A DNA stretch of 64,000 bases from Phorcus lineatus (GCA_921293015.1 OV121083.1:33472908-33536907), one strand, 5' to 3'. Positions 10,023 through 22,290 are shown, numbered from the stretch's first letter. Numbers and translations are program-made. The notes: generated by a model not told the origin, from the sequence alone.

Positions 10023-10144
10023 GTCAGGATGGCCGAGCGGTCTAAGGCGCCAGACTCAAGGATTGAGCTATTCCTTCTCACAAATCGAGATAAGGGTGTT
10101 CTGGTCCACGTATGTGGGCGTGGGTTCAAATCCCACTCCTGACA
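10023..10144 (+). tRNA. trnL(CAA): tRNA-Leu(CAA)
   Basis: T38, intron variant GATAAGGG. Confidence 0.97.
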
Positions 10145-10283
10145 CATTTTGCATTTCCTTTTTATCGCCACCGGATAACATGAAACTTAAAGCTTAAGGA
10201 CTTCCAGTTTTCTAGGCAGCACTGAAGCAAAGAGCTGGGCTTCATTTTTGTTCTTTTCATTTGTCAAAAGAGTTGCAAAAGGT

Positions 10284-10376
10284 TCCTGCGAGCCGGATTC
10301 GAACCAGCGACCTAAGGATGGCCAATTGTGATTATTCCACTACAGTCCTCCGCTCTACCAACTGAGCTATCACGGG
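10284..10376 (-). tRNA. trnY(GTA): tRNA-Tyr(GTA), acceptor G70A
   Basis: Plus strand TCCTGCG; G70A mispairs with C3. 20-nt intron. Confidence 0.88.
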
Positions 10377-10880
10377 TCTCGACTACTCCCGTTCATCTTT
10401 TGTAAATCGATACAGGACGACACTTACAGCTATATTGCTTAACGCCTGGCTGAACATCAACTTCCTTAACCCTTAAGCCTTCCCTACAAAACTTATTTAT
10501 TTTCTCTTTACTGATTACTACATCAACGTCTTCCATTTCCTAAACATTCGACAGTTGTAGACTGTCATTTTTCCTTGAAGGGCAGTTTCCTTCCCTTTCA
10601 ATTGTGTTGCCAGTGTAACATCCAACACTTCAACATTAAAGATTAAAACAAACAGTGTTTGAGTCGACCTCAACCTGTACCCCACGACCATCTCAATCAA
10701 ACACAGACATACATCTGAGAAAACAGTGCTGCTTTGGCGGAGGGCTTTTGCTTCTGCGTGTGCTTCTGTGTGTCGGTTATATAATCAAATGACATGTGTC
10801 CCAGAGCAATTGAAACGCAAGGAAAGAAAACTTTTATCTTGCCGATTGTGACATCAGTATTTAACCCTTTTGTTTCACAA

Positions 10881-11002
10881 GTCAGGATGGCCGAGCGGTC
10901 TAAGGCGCCAGACTCAAGGATTGAGCTATTCCTTCTCACAAATCGAGATACGGGTGTTCTGGTCCACGTATGTGGGCGTGGGTTCAAATCCCACTCCTGA
11001 CA
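10881..11002 (+). tRNA. trnL(CAA): tRNA-Leu(CAA)
   Basis: T38, intron GATACGGG. Confidence 0.97.
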
Positions 11003-11141
11003 CATTTTGCATTTCCTTTTTATCGCCACCGGATAACATGAAACTTAAAGCTTAAGGACTTCCAGTTTTCTAGGCAGCACTGAAGCAAAGAGCTGGGCTT
11101 CTTTTTTGTTCTTTTCATTTGTCAAAAGAGTTGCAAAAGGT

Positions 11142-11234
11142 TCCCGCGAGCCGGATTCGAACCAGCGACCTAAGGATGGCCAATTGTGATTATTCCACTA
11201 CAGTCCTCCGCTTTACCAACTGAGCTTTTACGGG
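11142..11234 (-). tRNA. trnY(GTA): tRNA-Tyr(GTA), degenerate, probably a pseudogene
   Basis: Same G6A, T8A, G22A set as the gene at 5997 but with a 20-nt intron. Confidence 0.75.
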
Positions 11235-11738
11235 TCTCGACTACTCCCGTTCATCTTTTGTAAATCGATACAGGACGACACTTACAGCTATATTGCTTAA
11301 CGCCTGGCTGAACATCAACTTTCTTAACCCTTAAGCCTTCCCTACAAAACTTATTTATTTTCTCTTTACTGATTACTACATCAACGTCTTCCATTTCCTA
11401 AACATTCGACAGTTGTAGACTGTCATTTTTCCTTGAAGGGCAGTTTCCTTCCCTTTCAATTGTGTTGCCAGTGTAACATCCAACACTTCAACATTAAAGA
11501 TTGAAACAAACAGTGTTTGAGTCGACCTCAACCTGTACCCCACGACCATCTCAATCAAACACAGACATACATCTGAGAAAACAGTGCTGCTTTGGCGGAG
11601 GGCTCTTGCTTCTGCGTGTGCTTCTGTGTGTCGGTTATATAATCAAATGACATGTGTCCCAGAGCAATTGAAACGCAAGGAAAGAAATTTTTTATCTTGC
11701 CGATTGTGACATCAGTATTTAACCCTTTTGTTTCACAA

Positions 11739-11860
11739 GTCAGGATGGCCGAACGGTCTAAGGCGCCAGACTCAAGGATTGAGCTATTCCTTCTCACAAA
11801 TCGAGATACGGGTGCTCTGGTCCACGTATGTGGGCGTGGGTTCAAATCCCACTCCTGACA
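11739..11860 (+). tRNA. trnL(CAA): tRNA-Leu(CAA), G15A
   Basis: C38. CCGAACGG replaces CCGAGCGG, changing position 15 from G to A; the A box still fits the consensus. Upstream leader GAAATTTTTT is shared with the gene at 6593. Confidence 0.95.
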
Positions 11861-11999
11861 CATTTTGCATTTCCTTTTTATCGCCACCGGATTACATGAA
11901 ACTTAAAGCTTAAGGACTTCCAGTTTTCTAGGCAGCACTGAAGCAAAGAGCTGGGCTTCTTTTTTGTTCTTTTCATTTGTCAAAAGAGTTGCAAAAGGT

Positions 12000-12092
12000 T
12001 CCCGCGAGCCGGATTCGAACCAGCGACCTAAGGATGGCCAATTGTGTTTATTCCACTACAGTCCTCCGCTCTACCAACTGAGCTATCACGGG
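12000..12092 (-). tRNA. trnY(GTA): tRNA-Tyr(GTA)
   Basis: Canonical exons, GTGTTTA intron marker. Confidence 0.97.
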
Positions 12093-12596
12093 TCTCGACT
12101 ACTCTTGTTCATCTTTTGTAAATCGATACAGGACGACACTTACAGCTATATTGCTTAACGCCTGGCTGAACATCAACTTCCTTAACCCTCAAGCCTTCCC
12201 TACAAAACTTATTTATTTTCTCTTTACTGATTACTACATCAACGTCTTCCATTTCCTAAACATTCGACAGTTGTAGACTGTCATTTTTCCTTGAAGGGCA
12301 GTTTCCTTCCCTTTCAATTGTGTTGCCAGTGTAACATCCAACACTTCAACATTAAAGATTGAAACAAACAGTGTTTGAGTCGACCTCAACCTGTACCCCA
12401 CGACCATCTCAATCAAACACAGACATACACCTGAGAAAACAGTGCTGCTTTGGCGGAGGGCTCTTGCTTCTGCGTGTGCTTCTGTGTGTCGGTTATATAA
12501 TCAAATGACATGTGTCCCAGAGCAATTGAAACGCAAGGAAAGAAAACTTTTATCTTGCCGATTGTGACATCAGTATTTAACCCTTTTGTTTCACAA

Positions 12597-12718
12597 GTCA
12601 GGATGGCCGAGCGGTCTAAGGCGCCAGACTCAAGGATTGAGCTATTCCTTCTCACAAATCGAGATACGGGTGCTCTGGTCCACGTATGTGGGCGTGGGTT
12701 CAAATCCCACTCCTGACA
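12597..12718 (+). tRNA. trnL(CAA): tRNA-Leu(CAA)
   Basis: C38, intron GATACGGG. Confidence 0.97.
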
Positions 12719-12857
12719 CATTTTGCATTTCCTTTTTATCGCCACCGGATTACATGAAACTTAAAGCTTAAGGACTTCCAGTTTTCTAGGCAGCACTGAA
12801 GCAAAGAGCTGGGCTTCTTTTTTGTTCTTTTCATTTGTCAAAAGAGTTGCAAAAGGT

Positions 12858-12950
12858 TCCCGCGAGCCGGATTCGAACCAGCGACCTAAGGATGGCCAAT
12901 TGTGATTATGCCACTACAGTCCTCCGCTCTACCAACTGAGCTATCACGGG
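12858..12950 (-). tRNA. trnY(GTA): tRNA-Tyr(GTA)
   Basis: Canonical exons, ATTATGCC intron marker. Confidence 0.97.
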
Positions 12951-13454
12951 TCTCGACTACTCCCGTTCATCTTTTGTAAATCGATACAGGACGACACTTA
13001 CAGCTATATTGCTTAACGCCTGGCTGAACATCAACTTCCTTAACCATCAAGCCTTCCCTACAAAACTTATTTATTTTCTCTTTACTGATTACTACATCAA
13101 CGTCTTCCATTTCCTAAACATTCGACAGTTGTAGACTGTCATTTTTCCTTGAAGGGCAGTTTCCTTCCCTTTCAATTGTGTTGCCAGTGTAACATCCAAC
13201 ACTTCAACATTAAAGATTGAAACAAACAGTGTTTGAGTCGACCTCAACCTGTACCCCACGACCATCTCAATCAAACACAGACATACATCTGAGAAAACAG
13301 TGCTGCTTTGGCGGAGGGCTCTTGCTTCTGCGTGTGCTTCTGTGTGTCGGTTATATAATCAAATGACATGTGTCCCAGAGCAATTGAAACGCAAGGAAAG
13401 AAAACTTTTATCTTGCCGATTGTGACATCAGTATTTAACCCTTTTGTTTCACAA

Positions 13455-13576
13455 GTCAGGATGGCCGAGCGGTCTAAGGCGCCAGACTCAAGGATTGAGC
13501 TATTCCTTCTCACAAATCGAGATACGGGTGCTCTGGTCCACGTATGTGGGCGTGGGTTCAAATCCCACTCCTGACA
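13455..13576 (+). tRNA. trnL(CAA): tRNA-Leu(CAA)
   Basis: C38, intron GATACGGG. Confidence 0.97.
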
Positions 13577-13715
13577 CATTTTGCATTTCCTTTTTATCGC
13601 CACCGGATTACATGAAACTTAAAGCTTAAGGACTTCCAGTTTTCTAGGCAGCACTGAAGCAAAGAGCTGGGCTTCTTTTTTGTTCTTTTCATTTGTCAAA
13701 AGAGTTGCAAAAGGT

Positions 13716-13808
13716 TCCCGCGAGCCGGATTCGAACCAGCGACCTAAGGATGGCCAATTGTGTTTATTCCACTACAGTCCTCCGCTCTACCAACTGAGCT
13801 ATCACGGG
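13716..13808 (-). tRNA. trnY(GTA): tRNA-Tyr(GTA)
   Basis: Canonical exons, GTGTTTA intron marker. Confidence 0.97.
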
Positions 13809-14312
13809 TCTCGACTACTCTTGTTCATCTTTTGTAAATCGATACAGGACGACACTTACAGCTATATTGCTTAACGCCTGGCTGAACATCAACTTCCTTA
13901 ACCCTCAAGCCTTCCCTACAAAACTTATTTATTTTCTCTTTACTGATTACTACATCAACGTCTTCCATTTCCTAAACATTCGACAGTTGTAGACTGTCAT
14001 TTTTCCTTGAAGGGCAGTTTCCTTCCCTTTCAATTGTGTTGCCAGTGTAACATCCAACACTTCAACATTAAAGATTGAAACAAACAGTGTTTGAGTCGAC
14101 CTCAACCTGTACCCCACGACCATCTCAATCAAACACAGACATACACCTGAGAAAACAGTGCTGCTTTGGCGGAGGGCTCTTGCTTCTGCGTGTGCTTCTG
14201 TGTGTCGGTTATATAATCAAATGACATGTGTCCCAGAGCAATTGAAACGCAAGGAAAGAAAACTTTTATCTTGCCGATTGTGACATCAGTATTTAACCCT
14301 TTTGTTTCACAA

Positions 14313-14434
14313 GTCAGGATGGCCGAGCGGTCTAAGGCGCCAGACTCAAGGATTGAGCTATTCCTTCTCACAAATCGAGATACGGGTGCTCTGGTCCACG
14401 TATGTGGGCGTGGGTTCAAATCCCACTCCTGACA
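14313..14434 (+). tRNA. trnL(CAA): tRNA-Leu(CAA)
   Basis: C38, intron GATACGGG; counterpart of 7451 in the higher-order repeat. Confidence 0.97.
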
Positions 14435-14573
14435 CATTTTGCATTTCCTTTTTATCGCCACCGGATTACATGAAACTTAAAGCTTAAGGACTTCCAGTTT
14501 TCTAGGCAGCACTGAAGCAAAGAGCTGGGCTTCTTTTTTGTTCTTTTCATTTGTCAAAAGAGTTGCAAAAGGT

Positions 14574-14666
14574 TCCCGCGAGCCGGATTCGAACCAGCGA
14601 CCTAAGGATGGCCAATTGTGATTATGCCACTACAGTCCTCCGCTCTACCAACTGAGCTATCACGGG
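14574..14666 (-). tRNA. trnY(GTA): tRNA-Tyr(GTA)
   Basis: Canonical exons, ATTATGCC intron marker. Confidence 0.97.
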
Positions 14667-15170
14667 TCTCGACTACTCCCGTTCATCTTTTGTAAATCGA
14701 TACAGGACGACACTTACAGCTATATTGCTTAACGCCTGGCTGAACATCAACTTCCTTAACCCTCAAGCCTTCCCTACAAAACTTATTTATTTTCTCTTTA
14801 CTGATTACTACATCAACGTCTTCCATTTCCTAAACATTCGACAGTTGTAGACTGTCATTTTTCCTTGAAGGGCAGTTTCCTTCCCTTTCAATTGTGTTGC
14901 CAGTGTAACATCCAACACTTCAACATTAAAGATTGAAACAAACAGTGTTTGAGTCGACCTCAACCTGTACCCCACGACCATCTCAATCAAACACAGACAT
15001 ACACCTGAGAAAACAGTGCTGCTTTGGCGGAGGGCTTTTGCTTCTGCGTGTGCTTCTGTGTGTCGGTTATATAATCAAATGACATGTGTCCCAGAGCAAT
15101 TGAAACGCAAGGAAAGAAAACTTTTATCTTGCCGATTGTGACATCAGTATTTAACCCTTTTGTTTCACAA

Positions 15171-15292
15171 GTCAGGATGGCCGAGCGGTCTAAGGCGCCA
15201 GACTCAAGGATTGAGCTATTCCTTCTCACAAATCGAGATACGGGTGCTCTGGTCCACGTATGTGGGCGTGGGTTCAAATCCCACTCCTGACA
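15171..15292 (+). tRNA. trnL(CAA): tRNA-Leu(CAA)
   Basis: C38; counterpart of 8309. Confidence 0.97.
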
Positions 15293-15431
15293 CATTTTGC
15301 ATTTCCTTTTTATCGCCACCGGATTACATGAAACTTAAAGCTTAAGGACTTCCAGTTTTCTAGGCAGCACTGAAGCAAAGAGCTGGGCTTCTTTTTTGTT
15401 CTTTTCATTTGTCAAAAGAGTTGCAAAAGGT

Positions 15432-15523
15432 TCCCGCGAGCCGGATTCGAACCAGCGACCTAAGGATGGCCATTGTGATTATTCCACTACAGTCCTCCGC
15501 TTTACCAACTGAGCTATCACGGG
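15432..15523 (-). tRNA. trnY(GTA): tRNA-Tyr(GTA), G22A
   Basis: 19-nt intron and D-stem G22A, as at 8570. Confidence 0.88.
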
Positions 15524-16027
15524 TCTCGACTACTCCCGTTCATCTTTTGTAAATCGATACAGGACGACACTTACAGCTATATTGCTTAACGCCTGGCTGA
15601 ACATCAACTTCCTTAACCCTCAAGCCTTCCCTACAAAACTTATTTATTTTCTCTTTACTGATTACTACATCAACGTCTTCCATTTCCTAAACATTCGACA
15701 GTTGTAGACTGTCATTTTTCCTTGAAGGGCAGTTTCCTTCCCTTTCAATTGTGTTGCCAGTGTAACATCCAACACTTCAACATTAAAGATTGAAACAAAC
15801 AGTGTTTGAGTCGACCTCAACCTGTACCCCACGACCATCTCAATCAAACACAGACATACACCTGAGAAAACAGTGCTGCTTTGGCGGAGGGCTCTTGCTT
15901 CTGCGTGTGCTTCTGTGTGTCGGTTATATAATCAAATGACATGTGTCCCAGAGCAATTGAAACGCAAGGAAAGAAAACTTTTATCTTGCCGATTGTGACA
16001 TCAGTATTTAACCCTTTTGTTTCACAA

Positions 16028-16149
16028 GTCAGGATGGCCGAGCGGTCTAAGGCGCCAGACTCAAGGATTGAGCTATTCCTTCTCACAAATCGAGATACGG
16101 GTGTTCTGGTCCACGTATGTGGGCGTGGGTTCAAATCCCACTCCTGACA
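16028..16149 (+). tRNA. trnL(CAA): tRNA-Leu(CAA)
   Basis: T38; counterpart of 9166. Confidence 0.97.
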
Positions 16150-16288
16150 CATTTTGCATTTCCTTTTTATCGCCACCGGATTACATGAAACTTAAAGCTT
16201 AAGGACTTCCAGTTTTCTAGGCAGCACTGAAGCAAAGAGCTGGGCTTCTTTTTTGTTCTTTTCATTTGTCAAAAGAGTTGCAAAAGGT

Positions 16289-16380
16289 TCCCGCGAGCCG
16301 GATTCGAACCAGCGACCTAAGGATGGCCATTGTGATTATTCCACTACAGTCCTCCGCTCTACCAACTGAGCTATCACGGG
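16289..16380 (-). tRNA. trnY(GTA): tRNA-Tyr(GTA)
   Basis: Canonical exons, 19-nt intron. Confidence 0.97.
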
Positions 16381-16884
16381 TCTCGACTACTCCCGTTCAT
16401 CTTTTGTAAATCGATACAGGACGACACTTACAGCTATATTGCTTAACGCCTGGCTGAACATCAACTTCCTTAACCCTTAAGCCTTCCCTACAAAACTTAT
16501 TTATTTTCTCTTTACTGATTACTACATCAACGTCTTCCATTTCCTAAACATTCGACAGTTGTAGACTGTCATTTTTCCTTGAAGGGCAGTTTCCTTCCCT
16601 TTCAATTGTGTTGCCAGTGTAACATCCAACACTTCAACATTAAAGATTGAAACAAACAGTGTTTGAGTCGACCTCAACCTGTACCCCACGACCATCTCAA
16701 TCAAACACAGACATACATCTGAGAAAACAGTGCTGCTTTGGCGGAGGGCTCTTGCTTCTGCGTGTGCTTCTGTGTGTCGGTTATATAATCAAATGACATG
16801 TGTCCCAGAGCAATTGAAACGCAAGGAAAGAAAACTTTTATCTTGCCGATTGTGACACCAGTATTTAACCCTTTTGTTTCACAA

Positions 16885-17006
16885 GTCAGGATGGCCGAGC
16901 GGTCTAAGGCGCCAGACTCAAGGATTGAGCTATTCCTTCTCACAAATCGAGATAAGGGTGTTCTGGTCCACGTATGTGGGCGTGGGTTCAAATCCCACTC
17001 CTGACA
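16885..17006 (+). tRNA. trnL(CAA): tRNA-Leu(CAA)
   Basis: T38, intron GATAAGGG; counterpart of 10023. Confidence 0.97.
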
Positions 17007-17145
17007 CATTTTGCATTTCCTTTTTATCGCCACCGGATAACATGAAACTTAAAGCTTAAGGACTTCCAGTTTTCTAGGCAGCACTGAAGCAAAGAGCTGG
17101 GCTTCATTTTTGTTCTTTTCATTTGTCAAAAGAGTTGCAAAAGGT

Positions 17146-17238
17146 TCCTGCGAGCCGGATTCGAACCAGCGACCTAAGGATGGCCAATTGTGATTATTCC
17201 ACTACAGTCCTCCGCTCTACCAACTGAGCTATCACGGG
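17146..17238 (-). tRNA. trnY(GTA): tRNA-Tyr(GTA), acceptor G70A
   Basis: G70A as at 10284; 20-nt intron. Confidence 0.88.
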
Positions 17239-17742
17239 TCTCGACTACCCCCGTTCATCTTTTGTAAATCGATACAGGACGACACTTACAGCTATATTGC
17301 TTAACGCCTGGCTGAACATCAACTTCCTTAACCCTTAAGCCTTCCCTACAAAACTTATTTATTTTCTCTTTAATAATTACTACATCAACGCCTTCCATTT
17401 CCAAAACATTCGATAGTTGTAGACTGTCATTTTTCCTTGAAGGGCAGTTTCCTTCCCTTTCAATTGTGTTGCCAGTGTAACATCCAACACTTCAACATTA
17501 AAGATTGAAACAAACAGTGTTTGAGTCGACCTCAACCTGTACCCCACGACCATCTCAATCAAACACAGACATACATCTGAGAAAACAGTGCTGCTTTGGC
17601 GGAGGGCTCATGCTTCTGCGTGTGCTTCTGTGTGTCGGTTATATAATCAAATGACATGTGTCCCAGAGCAATTGAAACGCAAGGAAAGAAAACTTTTATC
17701 TTGCCGATTGTGACATCAGTATTTAACCCTTTTGTTTCACAA

Positions 17743-17864
17743 GTCAGGATGGCCGAGCGGTCTAAGGCGCCAGACTCAAGGATTGAGCTATTCCTTCTCA
17801 CAAATCGAGATATGGGTGTTCTGGTCCACGTATGTGGGCGTGGGTTGAAATCCCACTCCTGACA
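17743..17864 (+). tRNA. trnL(CAA): tRNA-Leu(CAA) with B-box C56G, probably silent
   Basis: The T loop reads TTGAAAT instead of TTCAAAT (C56 to G), hitting the invariant C of the B box and the G19-C56 tertiary pair. Intron GATATGGG. Confidence 0.85.
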
Positions 17865-18003
17865 CATTTTGCATTTCCTTTTTATCGCCACCGGATTACA
17901 TGAAACTTAAAGCTTAAGGACTTCCAGTTTTCTAGGCAGCACTGAAGCAAAGAGCTGGGCTTCTTTTTTGTTCTTTTCATTTGTCAAAAGAGTTGCAAAA
18001 GGT

Positions 18004-18096
18004 TCCCGCGAGCCGGATTCGAACCAGCGACCTAAGGATGGCCAATTGTGATTATTCCACTACAGTCCTCCGCTCTACCAACTGAGCTATCACGGG
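18004..18096 (-). tRNA. trnY(GTA): tRNA-Tyr(GTA)
   Basis: Canonical, 20-nt intron. Confidence 0.97.
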
Positions 18097-18600
18097 TCTC
18101 GACTACTCCCGTTCATCTTTTGTAAATCGATACAGGACGACACTTACAGCTATATTGCTTAACGCCTGGCTGAACATCAACTTCCTTAACCCTTAAGCCT
18201 TCCCTACAAAACTTATTTATTTTCTCTTTAATGATTACTACATCAACGTCTTCCATTTCCTAAACATTCGACAGTTGTAGACTGTCATTTTTCCTTGAAG
18301 GGCAGTTTCCTTCCCTTTCAATTGTGTTGCCAGTGTAACATCCAACACTTCAACATTAAAGATTGAAACAAACAGTGTTTGAGTCGACCTCAACCTGTAC
18401 CCCACGACCATCTCAATCAAACACAGACATACATCTGAGAAAACAGTGCTGCTTTGGCGGAGGGCTCTTGCTTCTGCGTGTGCTTCTGTGTGTCGGTTAT
18501 ATAATCAAATGACATGTGTCCCAGAGCAATTGAAACGCAAGGAAAGAAAACTTTTATCTTGCCGATTGTGACACCAGTATTTAACCCTTTTGTTTCACAA

Positions 18601-18722
18601 GTCAGGATGGCCGAGCGGTCTAAGGCGCCAGACTCAAGGATTGAGCTATTCCTTCTCACAAATCGAGATACGGGTGTTCTGGTCCACGTATGTGGGCGTG
18701 GGTTCAAATCCCACTCCTGACA
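18601..18722 (+). tRNA. trnL(CAA): tRNA-Leu(CAA)
   Basis: T38, intron GATACGGG. The downstream flank has GACCTGGG, shared with the units at 21173 and 22888. Confidence 0.97.
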
Positions 18723-18861
18723 CATTTTGCATTTCCTTTTTATCGCCACCGGATTACATGAAACTTAAAGCTTAAGGACTTCCAGTTTTCTAGGCAGCAC
18801 TGAAGCAAAGACCTGGGCTTCTTTTTTGTTCTTTTCATTTGTCAAAAGAGTTGCAAAAGGT

Positions 18862-18953
18862 TCCCGCGAGCCGGATTCGAACCAGCGACCTAAGGATGGC
18901 CATTGTGATTATTCCACTACAGTCCTCCGCTCTACCAACTGAGCTATCACGGG
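18862..18953 (-). tRNA. trnY(GTA): tRNA-Tyr(GTA)
   Basis: Canonical exons, 19-nt intron. Confidence 0.97.
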
Positions 18954-19457
18954 TCTCGACTACTCCCGTTCATCTTTTGTAAATCGATACAGGACGACAC
19001 TTACAGCTATATTGCTTAACGCCTGGCTGAACATCAACTTCCTTAACCCTTAAGCCTTCCCTACAAAACTTATTTATTTTCTCTTTACTGATTACTACAT
19101 CAACGTCTTCCATTTCCTAAACATTCGACAGTTGTAGACTGTCATTTTTCCTTGAAGGGCAGTTTCCTTCCCTTTCAATTGTGTTGCCAGTGTAACATCC
19201 AACACTTCAACATTAAAGATTGAAACAAACAGTGTTTGAGTCGACCTCAACCTGTACCCCACGACCATCTCAATCAAACACAGACATACATCTGAGAAAA
19301 CAGTGCTGCTTTGGCGGAGGGCTCATGCTTCTGCGTGTGCTTCTGTGTGTCGGTTATATAATCAAATGACATGTGTCCCAGAGCAATTGAAACGCAAGGA
19401 AAGAAAACTTTTATCTTGCCGATTGTGACATCAGTATTTAACCCTTTTGTTTCACAA

Positions 19458-19579
19458 GTCAGGATGGCCGAGCGGTCTAAGGCGCCAGACTCAAGGATTG
19501 AGCTATTCCTTCTTACAAATCGAGATATGGGTGTTCTGGTCCACGTATGTGGGCGTGGGTTCAAATCCCACTCCTGACA
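19458..19579 (+). tRNA. trnL(CAA): tRNA-Leu(CAA)
   Basis: T38, intron with CTTCTTAC and GATATGGG variants; exons intact. Confidence 0.97.
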
Positions 19580-19718
19580 CATTTTGCATTTCCTTTTTAT
19601 CGCCACCGGATAACATGAAACTTAAAGCTTAAGGACTTCCAGTTTTCTAGGCAGCACTGAAGCAAAGAGCTGGGCTTCTTTTTTGTTCTTTTCATTTGTC
19701 AAAAGAGTTGCAAAAGGT

Positions 19719-19811
19719 TCCCGCGAGCCGGATTCGAACCAGCGACCTAAGGATGGCCAATTGTGATTATTCCACTACAGTCCTCCGCTCTACCAACTGA
19801 GCTATCACGGG
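19719..19811 (-). tRNA. trnY(GTA): tRNA-Tyr(GTA)
   Basis: Canonical, 20-nt intron. Confidence 0.97.
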
Positions 19812-20315
19812 TCTCGACTACTCCCGTTCATCTTTTGTAAATCGATACAGGACGACACTTACAGCTATATTGCTTAACGCCTGGCTGAACATCAACTTCC
19901 TTAACCCTTAAGCCTTCCCTACAAAACTTATTTATTTTCTCTTTAATGATTACTACATCAACGTCTTCCATTTCCTAAACATTCGACAGTTGTAGACTGT
20001 CATTTTTCCTTGAAGGGCAGTTTCCTTCCCTTTCAATTGTGTTGCCAGTGTAACATCCAACACTTCAACATTAAAGATTGAAACAAACAGTGTTTGAGTC
20101 GACCTCAACCTGTACCCCACGACCATCTCAATCAAACACAGACATACATCTGAGAAAACAGTGCTGCTTTGGCGGAGGGCTCTTGCTTCTGCGTGTGCTT
20201 CTGTGTGTCGGTTATATAATCAAATGACATGTGTCCCAGAGCAATTGAAACGCAAGGAAAGAAAACTTTTATCTTGCCGATTGTGACACCAGTATTTAAC
20301 CCTTTTGTTTCACAA

Positions 20316-20437
20316 GTCAGGATGGCCGAGCGGTCTAAGGCGCCAGACTCAAGGATTGAGCTATTCCTTCTCACAAATCGAGATATGGGTGTTCTGGTCC
20401 ACGTATGTGGGCGTGGGTTGAAATCCCACTCCTGACA
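20316..20437 (+). tRNA. trnL(CAA): tRNA-Leu(CAA) with B-box C56G, probably silent
   Basis: Same C56G as the gene at 17743; intron GATATGGG. Confidence 0.85.
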
Positions 20438-20576
20438 CATTTTGCATTTCCTTTTTATCGCCACCGGATTACATGAAACTTAAAGCTTAAGGACTTCCAG
20501 TTTTCTAGGCAGCACTGAAGCAAAGAGCTGGGCTTCTTTTTTGTTCTTTTCATTTGTCAAAAGAGTTGCAAAAGGT

Positions 20577-20668
20577 TCCCGCGAGCCGGATTCGAACCAG
20601 CGACCTAAGGATGGCCATTGTGATTATTCCACTACAGTCCTCCGCTCTACCAACTGAGCTATCACGGG
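20577..20668 (-). tRNA. trnY(GTA): tRNA-Tyr(GTA)
   Basis: Canonical exons, 19-nt intron. Confidence 0.97.
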
Positions 20669-21172
20669 TCTCGACTACTCCCGTTCATCTTTTGTAAATC
20701 GATACAGGACGACACTTACAGCTATATTGCTTAACGCCTGGCTGAACATCAACTTCCTTAACCCTTAAGCCTTCCCTACAAAACTTATTTATTTTCTCTT
20801 TAATGATTACTACATCAACGTCTTCCATTTCCTAAACATTCGACAGTTGTAGACTGTCATTTTTCCTTGAAGGGCAGTTTCCTTCCCTTTCAATTGTGTT
20901 GCCAGTGTAACATCCAACACTTCAACATTAAAGATTGAAACAAACAGTGTTTGAGTCGACCTCAACCTGTACCCCACGACCATCTCAATCAAACACAGAC
21001 ATACATCTGAGAAAACAGTGCTGCTTTGGCGGAGGGCTCTTGCTTCTGCGTGTGCTTCTGTGTGTCGGTTATATAATCAAATGACATGTGTCCCAGAGCA
21101 ATTGAAACGCAAGGAAAGAAAACTTTTATCTTGCCGATTGTGACACCAGTATTTAACCCTTTTGTTTCACAA

Positions 21173-21294
21173 GTCAGGATGGCCGAGCGGTCTAAGGCGC
21201 CAGACTCAAGGATTGAGCTATTCCTTCTCACAAATCGAGATACGGGTGTTCTGGTCCACGTATGTGGGCGTGGGTTCAAATCCCACTCCTGACA
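21173..21294 (+). tRNA. trnL(CAA): tRNA-Leu(CAA)
   Basis: T38, intron GATACGGG. Confidence 0.97.
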
Positions 21295-21433
21295 CATTTT
21301 GCATTTCCTTTTTATCGCCACCGGATTACATGAAACTTAAAGCTTAAGGACTTCCAGTTTTCTAGGCAGCACTGAAGCAAAGACCTGGGCTTCTTTTTTG
21401 TTCTTTTCATTTGTCAAAAGAGTTGCAAAAGGT

Positions 21434-21525
21434 TCCCGCGAGCCGGATTCGAACCAGCGACCTAAGGATGGCCATTGTGATTATTCCACTACAGTCCTCC
21501 GCTCTACCAACTGAGCTATCACGGG
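21434..21525 (-). tRNA. trnY(GTA): tRNA-Tyr(GTA)
   Basis: Canonical exons, 19-nt intron. Confidence 0.97.
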
Positions 21526-22029
21526 TCTCGTCTACTCCCGTTCATCTTTTGTAAATCGATACAGGACGACACTTACAGCTATATTGCTTAACGCCTGGCT
21601 GAACATCAACTTCCTTAACCCTTAAGCCTTCCCTACAAAACTTATTTATTTTCTCTTTAATGATTACTACATCAACGCCTTCCATTTCCAAAACATTCGA
21701 TAGTTGTAGACTGTCATTTTTCCTTGAAGGGCAGTTTCCTTCCCTTTCAATTGTGTTGCCAGTGTAACATCCAACACTTCAACATTAAAGATTGAAACAA
21801 ACAGTGTTTGAGTCGACCTCAACCTGTACCCCACGACCATCTCAATCAAACACAGACATACATCTGAGAAAACAGTGCTGCTTTGGCGGAGGGCTCATGC
21901 TTCTGCGTGTGCTTCTGTGTGTCGGTTATATAATCAAATGACATGTGTCCCAGAGCAATTGAAACGCAAGGAAAGAAAACTTTTATCTTGCCGATTGTGA
22001 CATCAGTATTTAACCCTTTTGTTTCACAA

Positions 22030-22151
22030 GTCAGGATGGCCGAGCGGTCTAAGGCGCCAGACTCAAGGATTGAGCTATTCCTTCTTACAAATCGAGATAT
22101 GGGTGTTCTGGTCCACGTATGTGGGCGTGGGTTGAAATCCCACTCCTGACA
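22030..22151 (+). tRNA. trnL(CAA): tRNA-Leu(CAA) with B-box C56G, probably silent
   Basis: C56G combined with the CTTCTTAC intron variant otherwise seen at 19458, a mosaic of two variants. Confidence 0.85.
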
Positions 22152-22290
22152 CATTTTGCATTTCCTTTTTATCGCCACCGGATTACATGAAACTTAAAGC
22201 TTAAGGACTTCCAGTTTTCTAGGCAGCACTGAAGCAAAGAGCTGGGCTTCTTTTTTGTTCTTTTCATTTGTCAAAAGAGTTGCAAAAGGT

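Larger units (their letters stand above)
6854..11141. repeat. Higher-order repeat, copy 1 (5 units)
   Basis: Five units identifiable by private markers in order: tRNA-Tyr intron GTGTTTA, intron ATTATGCC, 19-nt intron with G22A, plain 19-nt intron, then acceptor TCCTGCG. The same ordered series recurs exactly 6,862 bp downstream at 13716-18003. Confidence 0.85.
12000..13715. repeat. Extra two-unit duplication inside the higher-order repeat
   Basis: The first two marker units (intron GTGTTTA, then ATTATGCC) occur twice in a row here, at 12000 and 12858 and again at 13716 and 14574. The step is 1,716 bp, exactly two units of 858 bp. Confidence 0.85.
13716..18003. repeat. Higher-order repeat, copy 2 (5 units)
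   Basis: Second copy of the five-unit series, with tRNA-Tyr starts at 13716, 14574, 15432, 16289 and 17146, each 6,862 bp after its counterpart. Rare tRNA-Leu markers (the GATAAGGG intron and CTTCATTTTTG) keep the same order, so block duplication is a better explanation than single-unit conversion. Confidence 0.85.
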
